A stretch of DNA of 64,000 nt from Marinobacter sp. SS13-12 (GTDB lineage Bacteria > Pseudomonadota > Gammaproteobacteria > Pseudomonadales > Oleiphilaceae), in NCBI RefSeq assembly GCF_030227115.1, contig NZ_JASSUA010000001.1:1550001-1614000 (forward strand), given 5' to 3'. The translations under genes were made by a program, and so were the position numbers. Numbering within the stretch: position 1 is the stretch's first letter; each line of letters opens with the position of its first letter. This document shows, piece after piece, positions 46,747-55,116 of the stretch. Under the pieces are notes generated by a model that had not been told where the DNA came from, did not search any database, and saw only the letters and a program-made list of their open reading frames with translations.

Positions 46747-46774
46747 GTTAACCTGTGCGGATATTACAGTTAAC
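46747..46774. promoter_or_regulatory. Possible BirA operator upstream of bioA
   Basis: GTTAACC-N14-AGTTAAC closely resembles proteobacterial BirA sites (TGTTAACC-N14/15-GGTTAACA). It lies about 40 bases before the bioA start on the side expected for its promoter, so bioA may be repressed by biotin through BirA. Confidence 0.6.
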
Positions 46775-46874
46775 AGCGGCCGCTGACCACTGTGCCAACC
46801 ACCAATGACCGGCGGGCCAATGTGCCTGCAGCACGCCTTGCCCACAATCGGGTCATTCATTCACGGAGGCCGTT

Positions 46875-47363
46875 ATGGAACTGGAACTGAGACATTCATA
46901 CGATGCTGGCCTGGAGCGGGTGCTGGGCGCCTTCTTCGACGAAGCCCACATCCACGAGAAAAACCAGCGACTGGGTTCCCGTAACGTGCGGGTACCGGAA
47001 CTGAGCCGCGATGAGCTATCGGCAAAGGTTGTGGTGGAACGGGAAATGATGGCCTCAACCGAGGTGCCCGGTATTCTCTCCAGCTTTCACCGGGAGTGGA
47101 ACCGGGTGCGACAGGAAGAGCACTGGTTCCGCAAGGACGACGGCGAATGGCATTGCGAATTCCGGGTACGGATCGAGGGCGTGCCGGCAAAAATCAAGGG
47201 CAACATGCGACTTCAGGGCACAGACCAGGCCTGCATCAACTACGTCACGCTGAATGTCTTGTGCGAAGTGCCACTGCTGGGCAAAAAGATTGCCCGGTTT
47301 CTGGCGGATGATTCCCATACCAAGATCGAGAAGGAATACAGGATTACCCGCCAGTTGTTATGA
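46875..47363 (+). CDS. DUF2505 family protein
   Basis: A 162-residue protein of the DUF2505 family, which has a START/SRPBCC-like lipid-cavity fold. It begins MELELRHSYDAGLERVLGAF and ends with a helix carrying DDSHTKIEKEY. No catalytic residues are evident and the function is unknown. The start follows GGAGGC. It is divergent from bioA and overlaps the end of hsdR by six bases; it marks the left border of the restriction locus. Confidence 0.82.
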   Translation: MELELRHSYDAGLERVLGAFFDEAHIHEKNQRLGSRNVRVPELSRDELSAKVVVEREMMASTEVPGILSSFHREWNRVRQEEHWFRKDDGEWHCEFRVRIEGVPAKIKGNMRLQGTDQACINYVTLNVLCEVPLLGKKIARFLADDSHTKIEKEYRITRQLL

Positions 47364-50300
47364 GGCGGTGGGCCGGTACTTCTTGAAATTTTCTGCCTGT
47401 TCGAAAATTTCTTTGTAGACCTCATCCCGGTCAATGGGTGGGTAGCCATGCTTCCCCAACAGCAGGATGAGGTCCACCTTCAGTTCTGCCTTGATATCCT
47501 CGCGTCGGTTCCAGTCGGTATACTTCACCTTATCATCCACCACGGCTTTCACTGCCTCGGAAAGCGGGAGGAGCTTCTTTTCGGGATAAGTGAAGTCATA
47601 CTTGGTCGCCAGGTCTTTCAGGATGTCGTAAAAGGCTTTGACTTCCAGATCGATTCCCAGCTCCTCAAAGGAGCCAACTTCATGTTTCAGTGACTGGATC
47701 ATTCCCATGTAGCGGTCGATAATCTCGTCGGTGAAATCTTCAACTACTTCGCCTCGCAGAACATCCGCTTCCTTTCGTTCATTGTATTTTTCTACCAGCG
47801 CCTGAAGCTGCTTCGAGAAGTCTACACCACGGGCTTTGTTGACCCTTTTGAAGTCCTCGATCGCTTTGGCGAGAAGCTGTTGGAGAAGTTTGATCTTGGT
47901 ATTGGGAAGTTTGATTTTCTCGATTTTGGCCAGATAGTCATCGTCGAAAATGTTTCGTGCTTCGGCACCATCTTCGCCAAGCTTGAAAATTTCCTCCACG
48001 CCGTCGGCGTTCAGGGCCTCCGTCATCATCTCCCGCACCCGAGCGTTCATCTGGGCGGTGTCCGGGGCATGGCCGCGAGTCAGTTTGAAAACGATGGAGC
48101 GAACGGCCAGATAAAAGTGAATCTGGTCCCGCTCGATCTGGGTCACACCCTCTGAACCACTGCAAATGTCATAAGCCGCTTTCAGGCGTTTTACCAACGC
48201 CATAAACCGTTTCTCGATCTTGTCCGTGAGTTGGGCGTACTCGGCGGCCCGGTTCAGACAATTCAGCTGGTGTACCGGGCTGCCCTGGAAATAAAGGCGG
48301 TCATCAAACTTGTGAAACAGTTTGCCGAGTAGATCCAGGTGGTCTTTGACTACAATGATCGACTGCTCGATTTCCTCGATGTTTTGCTGGTCGGCTTTGT
48401 TGTAGTGGGCCAGTGCCAGGTTCATCTGCTTCTTGATGCCGATGTAGTCCACCACCAGGCCTTTGCGCTTGCCTTCAAATTTTCGGTTGACCCGGGAGAT
48501 GGTCTGAATCAGGTTATGGCGCTGAATGGGTTTATCAATGTAGAGGGTGTCCAGAAAAGGCACATCAAAGCCGGTGAGCCACATATCCACCACAATAGCG
48601 ATCTTGAAGTTGGATTTTGAACTTTTGAACTGGCGGTCCAGCTCCTTGCGATCGTCCTGAGTGCCTAGCAAGTTCCAGAGTGTCTTGGGATCATCTTTGC
48701 CCCGGGTCATGATCAATTTGACCCTTTCCATGGGCTTGATTTCTTTCCGGTCCTTGTCTGACAGATCGGCACCGGGTTCGCAGACCAGAACTTCGTTCCA
48801 CTGTGGTCGAAGCGCGATCAGTTCCTGCCATAAGTTGTAAGCTATATTACGATTGCTGCACACGAACATTGCTTTACCTTTGACGGTAGCCCCTTCCTCT
48901 ACCCGCTGTTCGTAGTGATGAACAAAGTCCTTTGCCAGCGTACGTAGCCGATCCGGATCGCCCAGGATCACGCTCATGTTGGCGCTGGCTTTTTTGCTCT
49001 CCTCAATCTGGTACTCGCTGGCTCCGTCCTCAGCGCACTGCTCGTAGTAAGCCTCTATTTCCTGGAGCTTTTCGTTGTCCAGGATCACCTTGGCGGCCCG
49101 GCCTTCGTAAACGATAGGTACAGTAATCTCGTCCTTCACCGATTCTGTCATGGTGTAGCTGTCCACCACCTTACCGAAAACATCCAAGGTGGCGTCTATG
49201 GGGGTACCTGTGAAACCGACATACGTGGCATTGGGCAGTGAATCGTGTAGGTATTTCGCAAAACCGAAGCTGCGCTTCACGCCGCTTTCAGTAACCCGGA
49301 TTTTCTGGTCCAGGTTCACCTGGCTTCGATGTGCTTCATCAGAGATGCAGATCACGTTGGAGCGATCCGTCAGGAGTTCGGTGTCTTCGGTGAACTTGTG
49401 GATGGTGGTTAAAAAGACCCCGCCGCTGGTTCGCCCCTTTAGTAGTTCACGCAAATGACTACGGCTCTCCACGCTGATTACCGTTTGGTCGCCAATGTAC
49501 TCCTTGGCATTGGTGAACTGGCCGGAGAGCTGGTCGTCAAGATCTGTTCTGTCCGTAATCAAAACAATCGTGGGGCTTTCAAAATCCACGCTTTTCATGA
49601 GCAGGCGGGTGAGAAACAGCATGGTGAAACTCTTGCCGCAGCCGGTCGCCCCGAAGTAGGTGCCACCTTTACCGTCGCCTTTGGGCCTTCGGTGTTTCAG
49701 AATGTTTTTGAACAGCTTGCCGGCGGCGTAGAACTGTGGGTATCGGCAAACAATTTTCTCTTCCCGATGGGACTTGTCGGGGAAATAGATGAAATGTCGG
49801 ATGACTTCCCGCAGTCGGTTGTGGTCGAACAACCCCTGAATCATCGTGTGCAGGGCGTTGATGCCATCCTGTTCGATGGTCTCGTCACCGGTGACCTTGC
49901 GCCAGGTATAAAAGTATTCGTAAGGCGCAAACAGTGAGCCCAAACGGGAATTCACACCATCACTAATCACGCACAGGGCGTTGTACTTCATCAGTTCTGG
50001 AATATCACGAGCGTAGCGAATGGTGAGTTGCTTCCAGGCATCGTAAATGGTGGCGTTCTCACGAGTGGCGCTTTTGAACTCGAAAACCACCAACGGCAGG
50101 CCATTGATGTAGAGAATCGAATCGGGAATCCGCTTTTCGAGTCCCTCGATCTCCAACTGATTGACCACCCGGTAGATATTGCCGCCAGTATGGTAGTCCT
50201 CTCCATCATCGGCGATGACGGTATCCACTTCTCCCGATTCGGGCTCCCGTAGCTCTGGAAGCCCGGAATAGTCCAACAGTTGGATGTAAAGGTCCTTTTG

Positions 50301-50597
50301 GGAGTGGTCCTCTCGTTTCAGAAGAAAACCATCAGCTACCCATTTGTGGACGGTCTTGTTGGAGGCGTATAGATCGGAGGCGGAAAGGGTGTCCAGTCGA
50401 TTGATGATCGTGTCAACTTCATGAGCGGTAATGTTGTCATTGGCATACCGCCGCGCCAGGAACGTCTTTAGATCATCCCGGATCAGAACGTCGTCTGGCG
50501 ACCTGGAAAGGGAGGGGCCGGGGGTGTGAGGAAATCCCTGCTCACCCAGCAGGGCGATGATCGCCTGTTCCAGTTTGTCCTCGGTGAACTTGGGCAT
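47358..50597 (-). CDS. hsdR: Type I restriction enzyme R subunit HsdR
   Basis: HsdR is the translocating and cutting subunit of a type I restriction complex. The 1,079-residue protein has an N-terminal PD-(D/E)xK-type nuclease domain (VFEFKSAT near residue 170), then SF2 helicase motifs including GATGCGKSFTM and DEAHRSQ, and a C-terminal helical region that binds the methylase. A good AAGGATAGGGA site precedes the ATG. It is separated from hsdM and hsdS by about 7.5 kb of cargo. Confidence 0.96.
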   Translation of the reverse strand: MPKFTEDKLEQAIIALLGEQGFPHTPGPSLSRSPDDVLIRDDLKTFLARRYANDNITAHEVDTIINRLDTLSASDLYASNKTVHKWVADGFLLKREDHSQKDLYIQLLDYSGLPELREPESGEVDTVIADDGEDYHTGGNIYRVVNQLEIEGLEKRIPDSILYINGLPLVVFEFKSATRENATIYDAWKQLTIRYARDIPELMKYNALCVISDGVNSRLGSLFAPYEYFYTWRKVTGDETIEQDGINALHTMIQGLFDHNRLREVIRHFIYFPDKSHREEKIVCRYPQFYAAGKLFKNILKHRRPKGDGKGGTYFGATGCGKSFTMLFLTRLLMKSVDFESPTIVLITDRTDLDDQLSGQFTNAKEYIGDQTVISVESRSHLRELLKGRTSGGVFLTTIHKFTEDTELLTDRSNVICISDEAHRSQVNLDQKIRVTESGVKRSFGFAKYLHDSLPNATYVGFTGTPIDATLDVFGKVVDSYTMTESVKDEITVPIVYEGRAAKVILDNEKLQEIEAYYEQCAEDGASEYQIEESKKASANMSVILGDPDRLRTLAKDFVHHYEQRVEEGATVKGKAMFVCSNRNIAYNLWQELIALRPQWNEVLVCEPGADLSDKDRKEIKPMERVKLIMTRGKDDPKTLWNLLGTQDDRKELDRQFKSSKSNFKIAIVVDMWLTGFDVPFLDTLYIDKPIQRHNLIQTISRVNRKFEGKRKGLVVDYIGIKKQMNLALAHYNKADQQNIEEIEQSIIVVKDHLDLLGKLFHKFDDRLYFQGSPVHQLNCLNRAAEYAQLTDKIEKRFMALVKRLKAAYDICSGSEGVTQIERDQIHFYLAVRSIVFKLTRGHAPDTAQMNARVREMMTEALNADGVEEIFKLGEDGAEARNIFDDDYLAKIEKIKLPNTKIKLLQQLLAKAIEDFKRVNKARGVDFSKQLQALVEKYNERKEADVLRGEVVEDFTDEIIDRYMGMIQSLKHEVGSFEELGIDLEVKAFYDILKDLATKYDFTYPEKKLLPLSEAVKAVVDDKVKYTDWNRREDIKAELKVDLILLLGKHGYPPIDRDEVYKEIFEQAENFKKYRPTAS

Positions 50598-50842
50598 TCC
50601 CTATCCTTACTGCGCGATCTGGTGTCCGGGGAGTGGTTTATCCGTAGGGTTTATTAGCATGTTACCTGATTGTAGCCATTTTTTGCCCACCTGACGGTGT
50701 CACATTGTGAAATCGGGTAATTTGGCCAACGAATAGCTTGCGTATAAGATACGTTCAAGCCTTTTAGGAGTTGGGATGCTTCTGATAGTGCATTGCAAAT
50801 GGTTTAGCGCGAATAGCGCAGTTATAGACAAGGACGTCAGAT

Positions 50843-51649
50843 ATGTCATCACAAACCCGAAGCGGCGATTGGGTAAAACGCGGTAGGAAATCAGCCTCGC
50901 TGGATCGCCTCGAAGCCTATTTCACTGGCAATGGTTATACCCCCCATCGCCACGACACTTATGCCATCGGCCATACACTCTCCGGCGTTCACAATTTCCG
51001 TTATCGCGGAAGTCTGCGTAATAGTCTTCCGGGCGGAACGATTGCCATCTATCCCGACGAGTTGCACGACGGAGAGGCGGGTACGGATGAAGGCTTCCGA
51101 TACAGAATAATGTACGTTGAACCGGCCTTGCTTCACGAGGTTCTGGGCGGCAGGCCATTACCTTATATCCCTGGTGGGCTTTCTCAGGACCCCCGTTTAA
51201 TGGCCGCATCCAGAGCGCTTCTTCAGGATATGGATCAGCCCTTGGATCACCTGGAGGAGGCAGACTCAATATACGACCTGGCGCAAGCGTTGGCTGCAGC
51301 CGCCGGTAATCCAACGAAACGCAAGAAGCTGGACGTTCTCGCTGCTCAACGGGCTCGAGAGTTTATGCACGCCTCATTAGACGCAATGATCACAATGGAT
51401 GAACTCGAGGCTGTTACTGGCCGAGATCGATGGGGGCTTTCCAGGGATTTCCGCAGCCTTTTTGGCACAAGTCCCTATCGCTACCTAACGATGCGCAGGC
51501 TCGATAGAGCCCGCGAACTGATGCAGTGTGGTTCATCGCTTGCAGAGGTTGCCGTGATGGTCGGCTTCAGTGATCAGAGTCATCTTACCAACCACTTCAC
51601 ACGGGCCTACGGTATAACCCCGGCCCGATGGCTCAGAATGCTTCGCTGA
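50843..51649 (+). CDS. AraC-family regulator beside the peptide and AzlCD genes
   Basis: A 268-residue regulator with an N-terminal cupin-like effector domain (about residues 25-110, with PHRHDTYAIGHTLSG) and a C-terminal AraC DNA-binding domain (LAEVAVMVGFSDQSHLTNHF then GITPARWLRM). AraC regulators of this type often stand next to azlCD pairs. Here the peptide, maturase and dioxygenase genes lie between the two, all on the plus strand, so control of the whole set is likely but inferred. The inducer is unknown. Confidence 0.88.
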   Translation: MSSQTRSGDWVKRGRKSASLDRLEAYFTGNGYTPHRHDTYAIGHTLSGVHNFRYRGSLRNSLPGGTIAIYPDELHDGEAGTDEGFRYRIMYVEPALLHEVLGGRPLPYIPGGLSQDPRLMAASRALLQDMDQPLDHLEEADSIYDLAQALAAAAGNPTKRKKLDVLAAQRAREFMHASLDAMITMDELEAVTGRDRWGLSRDFRSLFGTSPYRYLTMRRLDRARELMQCGSSLAEVAVMVGFSDQSHLTNHFTRAYGITPARWLRMLR

Positions 51650-51795
51650 ACCTAGGCGCAATTCTGTGACCCCCTTCTCGTTTAAAAGTCCTTTTCCTGC
51701 ACGATCTTTCAAGATCACGATGCCCACTCACCTCTATGCTGCTATTCAAATAGCCGGATGCCTTTAACTGTCTAAAAATGCATATTTTTGGCCTG

Positions 51796-51853
51796 GCACA
51801 AGGATTTGTGCTCGATCAGAGCGCAAATAAGAGCACGGAGATAACTCTGTGCT
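51796..51853 (+). promoter_or_regulatory. Tandem leader hairpins before the repeat peptide
   Basis: Two inverted repeats lie within 100 bases of the peptide start: GCACAA-GGAT-TTGTGC (51796-51811) and AGCACGGAG-ATAA-CTCTGTGCT (51832-51853, one wobble pair). They would fold in the 5' leader of the transcript or form operators for the AraC-type protein. A further palindrome, AAAAATGCATATTTTT, occurs at about 51774-51789. Function is not established. Confidence 0.5.
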
Positions 51854-51886
51854 TAGTGCAAATCCATAATGAAAAGGAAAGTAACT

Positions 51887-52054
51887 ATGAACCAGAATAT
51901 TTCAACTATCGGTGGAACTGTCGGCGGCACTGTTGGAGGAACAGTGGGTGGCACGGTTGGCGGAACGGTAGGAGGTACCGTTGGTGGAACTGTTGGCGGA
52001 ACAGTTGGGGCTTCCCTTGGCTCAACCAAGTTGAAAACAAAATTGACCAAGTAA
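51887..52054 (+). CDS. Gly-Gly-Thr-Val repeat peptide, candidate RiPP precursor
   Basis: A 55-residue peptide consisting of a short leader-like start (MNQNISTI), eight perfect GGTV repeats (residues 9-40), and a tail GASLGSTKLKTKLTK with four lysines. It has no Cys or aromatic residue. ATG 51887 is preceded by AAGGAAA at a spacing of six bases; the upstream in-frame ATG at 51869 has no site. The synonymous codons differ from repeat to repeat, so the repeat is held at protein level. The radical SAM maturase gene follows 78 bases later with a hairpin in the gap. Precursor status is inferred from size, composition and context. Confidence 0.8.
   Translation: MNQNISTIGGTVGGTVGGTVGGTVGGTVGGTVGGTVGGTVGASLGSTKLKTKLTK
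51911..52006 (+). repeat. Eight in-frame 12-base repeats encoding GGTV
   Basis: Each unit encodes Gly-Gly-Thr-Val, but the bases vary: Thr is encoded by ACT, ACA, ACG and ACC, and Val by GTC, GTT, GTG and GTA across the units. This rules out a recent simple microsatellite expansion and indicates selection on the peptide. Confidence 0.95.
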
Positions 52055-52068
52055 TCCCCATTGATATT

Positions 52069-52098
52069 CGAGGTGGCGTGTGCGAGTGCGCTACCTCG
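52069..52098 (+). promoter_or_regulatory. Hairpin between the precursor peptide and maturase genes
   Basis: A stem with arms CGAGGTGGCG and CGCTACCTCG (one mismatch) encloses a 10-base loop in the 78-base gap. There is no good T run, so full termination is unlikely. Such a stem could protect the short peptide message or reduce read-through, giving more precursor than enzyme, as in many RiPP operons. That role is inference. Confidence 0.55.
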
Positions 52099-52132
52099 TC
52101 ATTTAAAAGTTAGAAATTGGTTAGGTGTTGAT

Positions 52133-53638
52133 ATGGCTGATAGTCGCTACGTGCTTTCAAGTGATCTGATCTTAAACCAGGTAGGTGATCGCTTTGCTGC
52201 CTATCACAGACAGCTCGGTGGGTTATGCTTTTTGGATGGCAATAGTAAGAGCCTACTTGAAAGCTTCTCGACTCCAAGATTTTTATCGAATGATGTGATG
52301 GAAGTGGAAGCAAGTGACCGTTCTGAGGAGTTGATACAGCAATTGATTGCACGGCGGTTGATTGTGAATAAAGAGGAAGAGGCTGAATCTAAAGAAGATG
52401 TGTGGCCTGCCGTTGAAAAGAAAATAAACGTGATCCAGTTAATACTCGCTAATGCGTGCAATTTTGGTTGCACCTATTGTTTTGAAGGTGTCCAGGGAAA
52501 AGAACTCTCCGCAGAGGACGATTTCAATAGAGTCGACGAATCGAGGATAATTGCGAGGGAAGGCATAAAGGTTAATATTGAAGATTCAATTTATGCCTCT
52601 AAAGAGCGCTTTGAACACCAGTATGATCCTAAGAATCGAGCAATGAAGCCTGAAGATGGTGTTTCCTATGTGGAGTCTTCACTGGCAGTAGCGAGATCTG
52701 CTGGCGTAAAAGAGGTGATGGTTCAGTTTTTTGGTGGCGAGCCGCTGTTGAACTGGAGAACTGTCAAGGCAGTCCTTGAGCACTTTGGTAATGGCGAAAA
52801 TCACGACATAATAATAAATTATTCTACGGTTACTAATGGCTCTCTAATAACAAAAGAAGTTTCGGAGACATTCTCGAAATATAATGTCGCTGTTTGCGTG
52901 AGTTTCGATTCCCCAACAAGCCCAAACCGTCCTCTAAAAAACGGAGACGACAGTACCCCTGTTGTAATGGACGGGTTCAAAATGTTGAGAAAATACAACA
53001 ACCGTGTAGCTATCAATTCGGCCTTGACTTCAGACACGTGGAATGACTTCGACGAATCAATCGTGGATCTGGCGGTTGACGTTGGGGCACGTGAAATTGG
53101 AGTCGTTGTAGACTTTGATCCCACATTCTATTCCGAGTTCGGTACGCAAAATATTGTAGACCGCCTTTGGCGGGTAGTTGAGTACGGAAGAACTCGTGGC
53201 GTCGTTCTTACAGGATATTGGCACCAGATCTTCCAGGTGATGCTGGGCTTTGACGTGGTTGCCGACAGAGGATTCAAAAACTGCTCAGCAAAGGGTGCTC
53301 AATTTAGCATTGAGCCAAATGGATCAGTTTTTTCATGTAAGGCGGGTTCCACTCTTCTAGGTAATATATCTGATGAAGAGCGAATTCTGGATTCGGAAGA
53401 GTATCTTAGCCACGCACGGTTGCGGCGTAACAATCCCGAGTTTTGTAAAGGCTGTGAAATTGAAGGGTTCTGCGGTGGGCTTTGCTTGGGGCCTCTGGAA
53501 AAGAAGTACGACGCGGTCGATGTGGTTGAACCTGCTGCCTGTGAGTTTTATAGAGGAATCACCAGAAAGCACATCGAGTCATTGAAGCCGCATGAGATTG
53601 CGACTTTTGATCTTGAAGAAAGGGCAGAGGAGGCCTAA
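52133..53638 (+). CDS. Radical SAM/SPASM peptide maturase
   Basis: A 501-residue radical SAM enzyme. The SAM cluster motif is C109-x3-C113-x2-C116, with GGEP at residues 201-204. The C-terminal SPASM domain has seven Cys (384, 402, 438, 441, 447, 451, 470) including the canonical CX2CX5CX3C, so two auxiliary [4Fe-4S] clusters are expected. The first 85 residues could hold a PqqD-like peptide-recognition fold (LIQQLIARRLIV). About 85 residues separate the Cys motif from GGEP, longer than usual. TTAGGTG supports ATG 52133 over an upstream TTG. AT-rich composition unlike the flanks suggests transfer. The chemistry is unknown. Confidence 0.9.
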   Translation: MADSRYVLSSDLILNQVGDRFAAYHRQLGGLCFLDGNSKSLLESFSTPRFLSNDVMEVEASDRSEELIQQLIARRLIVNKEEEAESKEDVWPAVEKKINVIQLILANACNFGCTYCFEGVQGKELSAEDDFNRVDESRIIAREGIKVNIEDSIYASKERFEHQYDPKNRAMKPEDGVSYVESSLAVARSAGVKEVMVQFFGGEPLLNWRTVKAVLEHFGNGENHDIIINYSTVTNGSLITKEVSETFSKYNVAVCVSFDSPTSPNRPLKNGDDSTPVVMDGFKMLRKYNNRVAINSALTSDTWNDFDESIVDLAVDVGAREIGVVVDFDPTFYSEFGTQNIVDRLWRVVEYGRTRGVVLTGYWHQIFQVMLGFDVVADRGFKNCSAKGAQFSIEPNGSVFSCKAGSTLLGNISDEERILDSEEYLSHARLRRNNPEFCKGCEIEGFCGGLCLGPLEKKYDAVDVVEPAACEFYRGITRKHIESLKPHEIATFDLEERAEEA

Positions 53639-53640
53639 GT

Positions 53641-54378
53641 ATGAATATGTCATTAACCACGACTGACTTGAAGCCTACTAATGAGCAGTATATTGAAAAT
53701 GGATTTTGTGTTGTAGAAACGCCTGCGCTGTCTCATGAAATTATTGCTTCCTTTGATGAGCTTCCCAGAGACTGTCACAGCAAGGGCAGGTTAAGGAAAA
53801 TAAGGTTGTCTCAATATTTCGGATATTTTGAAGATAACGAGTGGATATTCGGGCTGCTCCCAAAAAGGCGGTATATTCAGTCACCCGAATATATAAAGTT
53901 AAAAGAAGCTGGTGGGGTTCTGAGATACAGAGAGCAATTAACTATCGATCCTTTTCCACTGATGTCTTGCATTATGCAGGAGCTACCCATCGATACGGGG
54001 GATATCTTCCATCTGAATGTAAATCAGATTCGCGTCATTGCCAATGAGGAGTATCGCGGAATCACGGTGCCGGAAGGGCCGCATAGAGATGGTCATCAGT
54101 TTAGCGTTATTGGTGTTGCCGCGAGAGAGAACGTGGTAGGGGGTGAGACGCAGGTAATCGATCCCAATACGGGAAATATTGTATTCAGGTATGAGTTAAA
54201 GGAGAACGAAGCCATCATTATTGATGATGAGCGGTATGTTCATTACGCGACAAATATTGAGCCTGAAGAGGGAAGCACCGGCTATCGGGATATCTGGGTT
54301 ATCGAAATCAATAAATGGGAAAATCGAGCTTATGGACCGGTTCATGAGAAAAGGGCAAGGGGCCTAGAGTTATGCTAA
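53641..54378 (+). CDS. 2-oxoglutarate/Fe(II) dioxygenase (PF10014-like)
   Basis: A 245-residue oxygenase resembling the family of bacterial L-isoleucine dioxygenase. The iron ligands appear as H148-x-D150 in EGPHRDGHQF and H201 in RYVHYATNI, with R216 (TGYRDIWVIE) placed to bind 2-oxoglutarate. It starts two bases after the maturase stop, with GAGGAGG inside the maturase end, so the two are co-translated. It could hydroxylate Val or Thr side chains of the repeat peptide, or a free branched-chain amino acid. Which substrate is used cannot be told from sequence. Confidence 0.85.
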   Translation: MNMSLTTTDLKPTNEQYIENGFCVVETPALSHEIIASFDELPRDCHSKGRLRKIRLSQYFGYFEDNEWIFGLLPKRRYIQSPEYIKLKEAGGVLRYREQLTIDPFPLMSCIMQELPIDTGDIFHLNVNQIRVIANEEYRGITVPEGPHRDGHQFSVIGVAARENVVGGETQVIDPNTGNIVFRYELKENEAIIIDDERYVHYATNIEPEEGSTGYRDIWVIEINKWENRAYGPVHEKRARGLELC

Positions 54379-54393
54379 GGAAGTATAGGTTGG

Positions 54394-55116
54394 GTGGAAA
54401 GCGTGAGTGCTAGCTTTGAGGATGCGAAAGGAGCACTGACATCTCCCAGTGCTCTATCCCGGGTAGTGCCACCAGCGCTTGCAGTGGCCCCCGTTAGCAT
54501 GCTGTTCGGTTTTATAGCCTGTCAGGCTGACTGGACTATTTTGGATGTGTTTCTTGTAAGCGTGCTGGGTTTCTCGGGGAGTGGGCAGTTTGCGGTTCTT
54601 CCGCTCTCCCAGTCCGGCTCGGGGTTTCTAACCATGCTCTTTGTTACCGCTTCCATAAACAGCCGGTACTTCCCAATTGCTTACGTGTCCTCTGGTCGGT
54701 TACCGCAAAGGAAGGTGAGCCGATACCTAACGGCTCATATGCTGGGAGACGAAGCCTATGCAACCGAAAGTCCATCGGATGGCCCCCAGACTATTTTTCT
54801 GATCCGGAGCGTCATTTTTATTACATGGGTTCTGTCAGCGTTGGTGGGTGCGGCCCTGGGGCAGTCACTTCAGCTCCCTTGGCTTGGGGATAATGTCAAT
54901 CTGGGGTTTTCAGCCAGCGCAGTGCTGGTATTCCTTTCGGTGAGCCAGCTCAGGTTACGGGTTTTTGTCGATGATGGGTTTACCGTATCCCGGGTAGGTG
55001 CCGTCGTCCTCGGCCTGACCGTTGCTTTAGTGCTGATATACTCGCTGGGGCCGGTCTATTTTTGGGTGCCTGGCATTATCGTGACATCAATCCTGCTCGC
55101 CAAGGCCAGGTTATGA
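54394..55116 (+). CDS. azlC: AzlC-family branched-chain amino acid exporter, large subunit
   Basis: A 240-residue membrane protein of the AzlC family, with about five to six helices and the motif ASINSRYFPIAYVSSGRLP followed by HMLGDEAYA. AzlC works with AzlD to export branched-chain amino acids or their analogues. It starts with GTG 15 bases after the dioxygenase gene and overlaps azlD by four bases. In this context it might export a modified amino acid or short peptide product; that is inference. Confidence 0.9.
   Translation: MESVSASFEDAKGALTSPSALSRVVPPALAVAPVSMLFGFIACQADWTILDVFLVSVLGFSGSGQFAVLPLSQSGSGFLTMLFVTASINSRYFPIAYVSSGRLPQRKVSRYLTAHMLGDEAYATESPSDGPQTIFLIRSVIFITWVLSALVGAALGQSLQLPWLGDNVNLGFSASAVLVFLSVSQLRLRVFVDDGFTVSRVGAVVLGLTVALVLIYSLGPVYFWVPGIIVTSILLAKARL

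Noticed and set aside
51911-52006. CRISPR-like or microsatellite array
   Set aside because: Units are 12 bases, contiguous, without spacers, in frame and with differing codons; it is a coding repeat.
51853-52050. Minus-strand open frame with repeated Pro-Pro-Thr-Val
   Set aside because: It is the reverse complement of the GGTV repeat, has no ribosome site, and extends over the real peptide gene.
52133-53638. Sactipeptide or aromatic cyclophane maturase
   Set aside because: The linked peptide has no Cys, Trp, Tyr, Phe or His to take part in those crosslinks.
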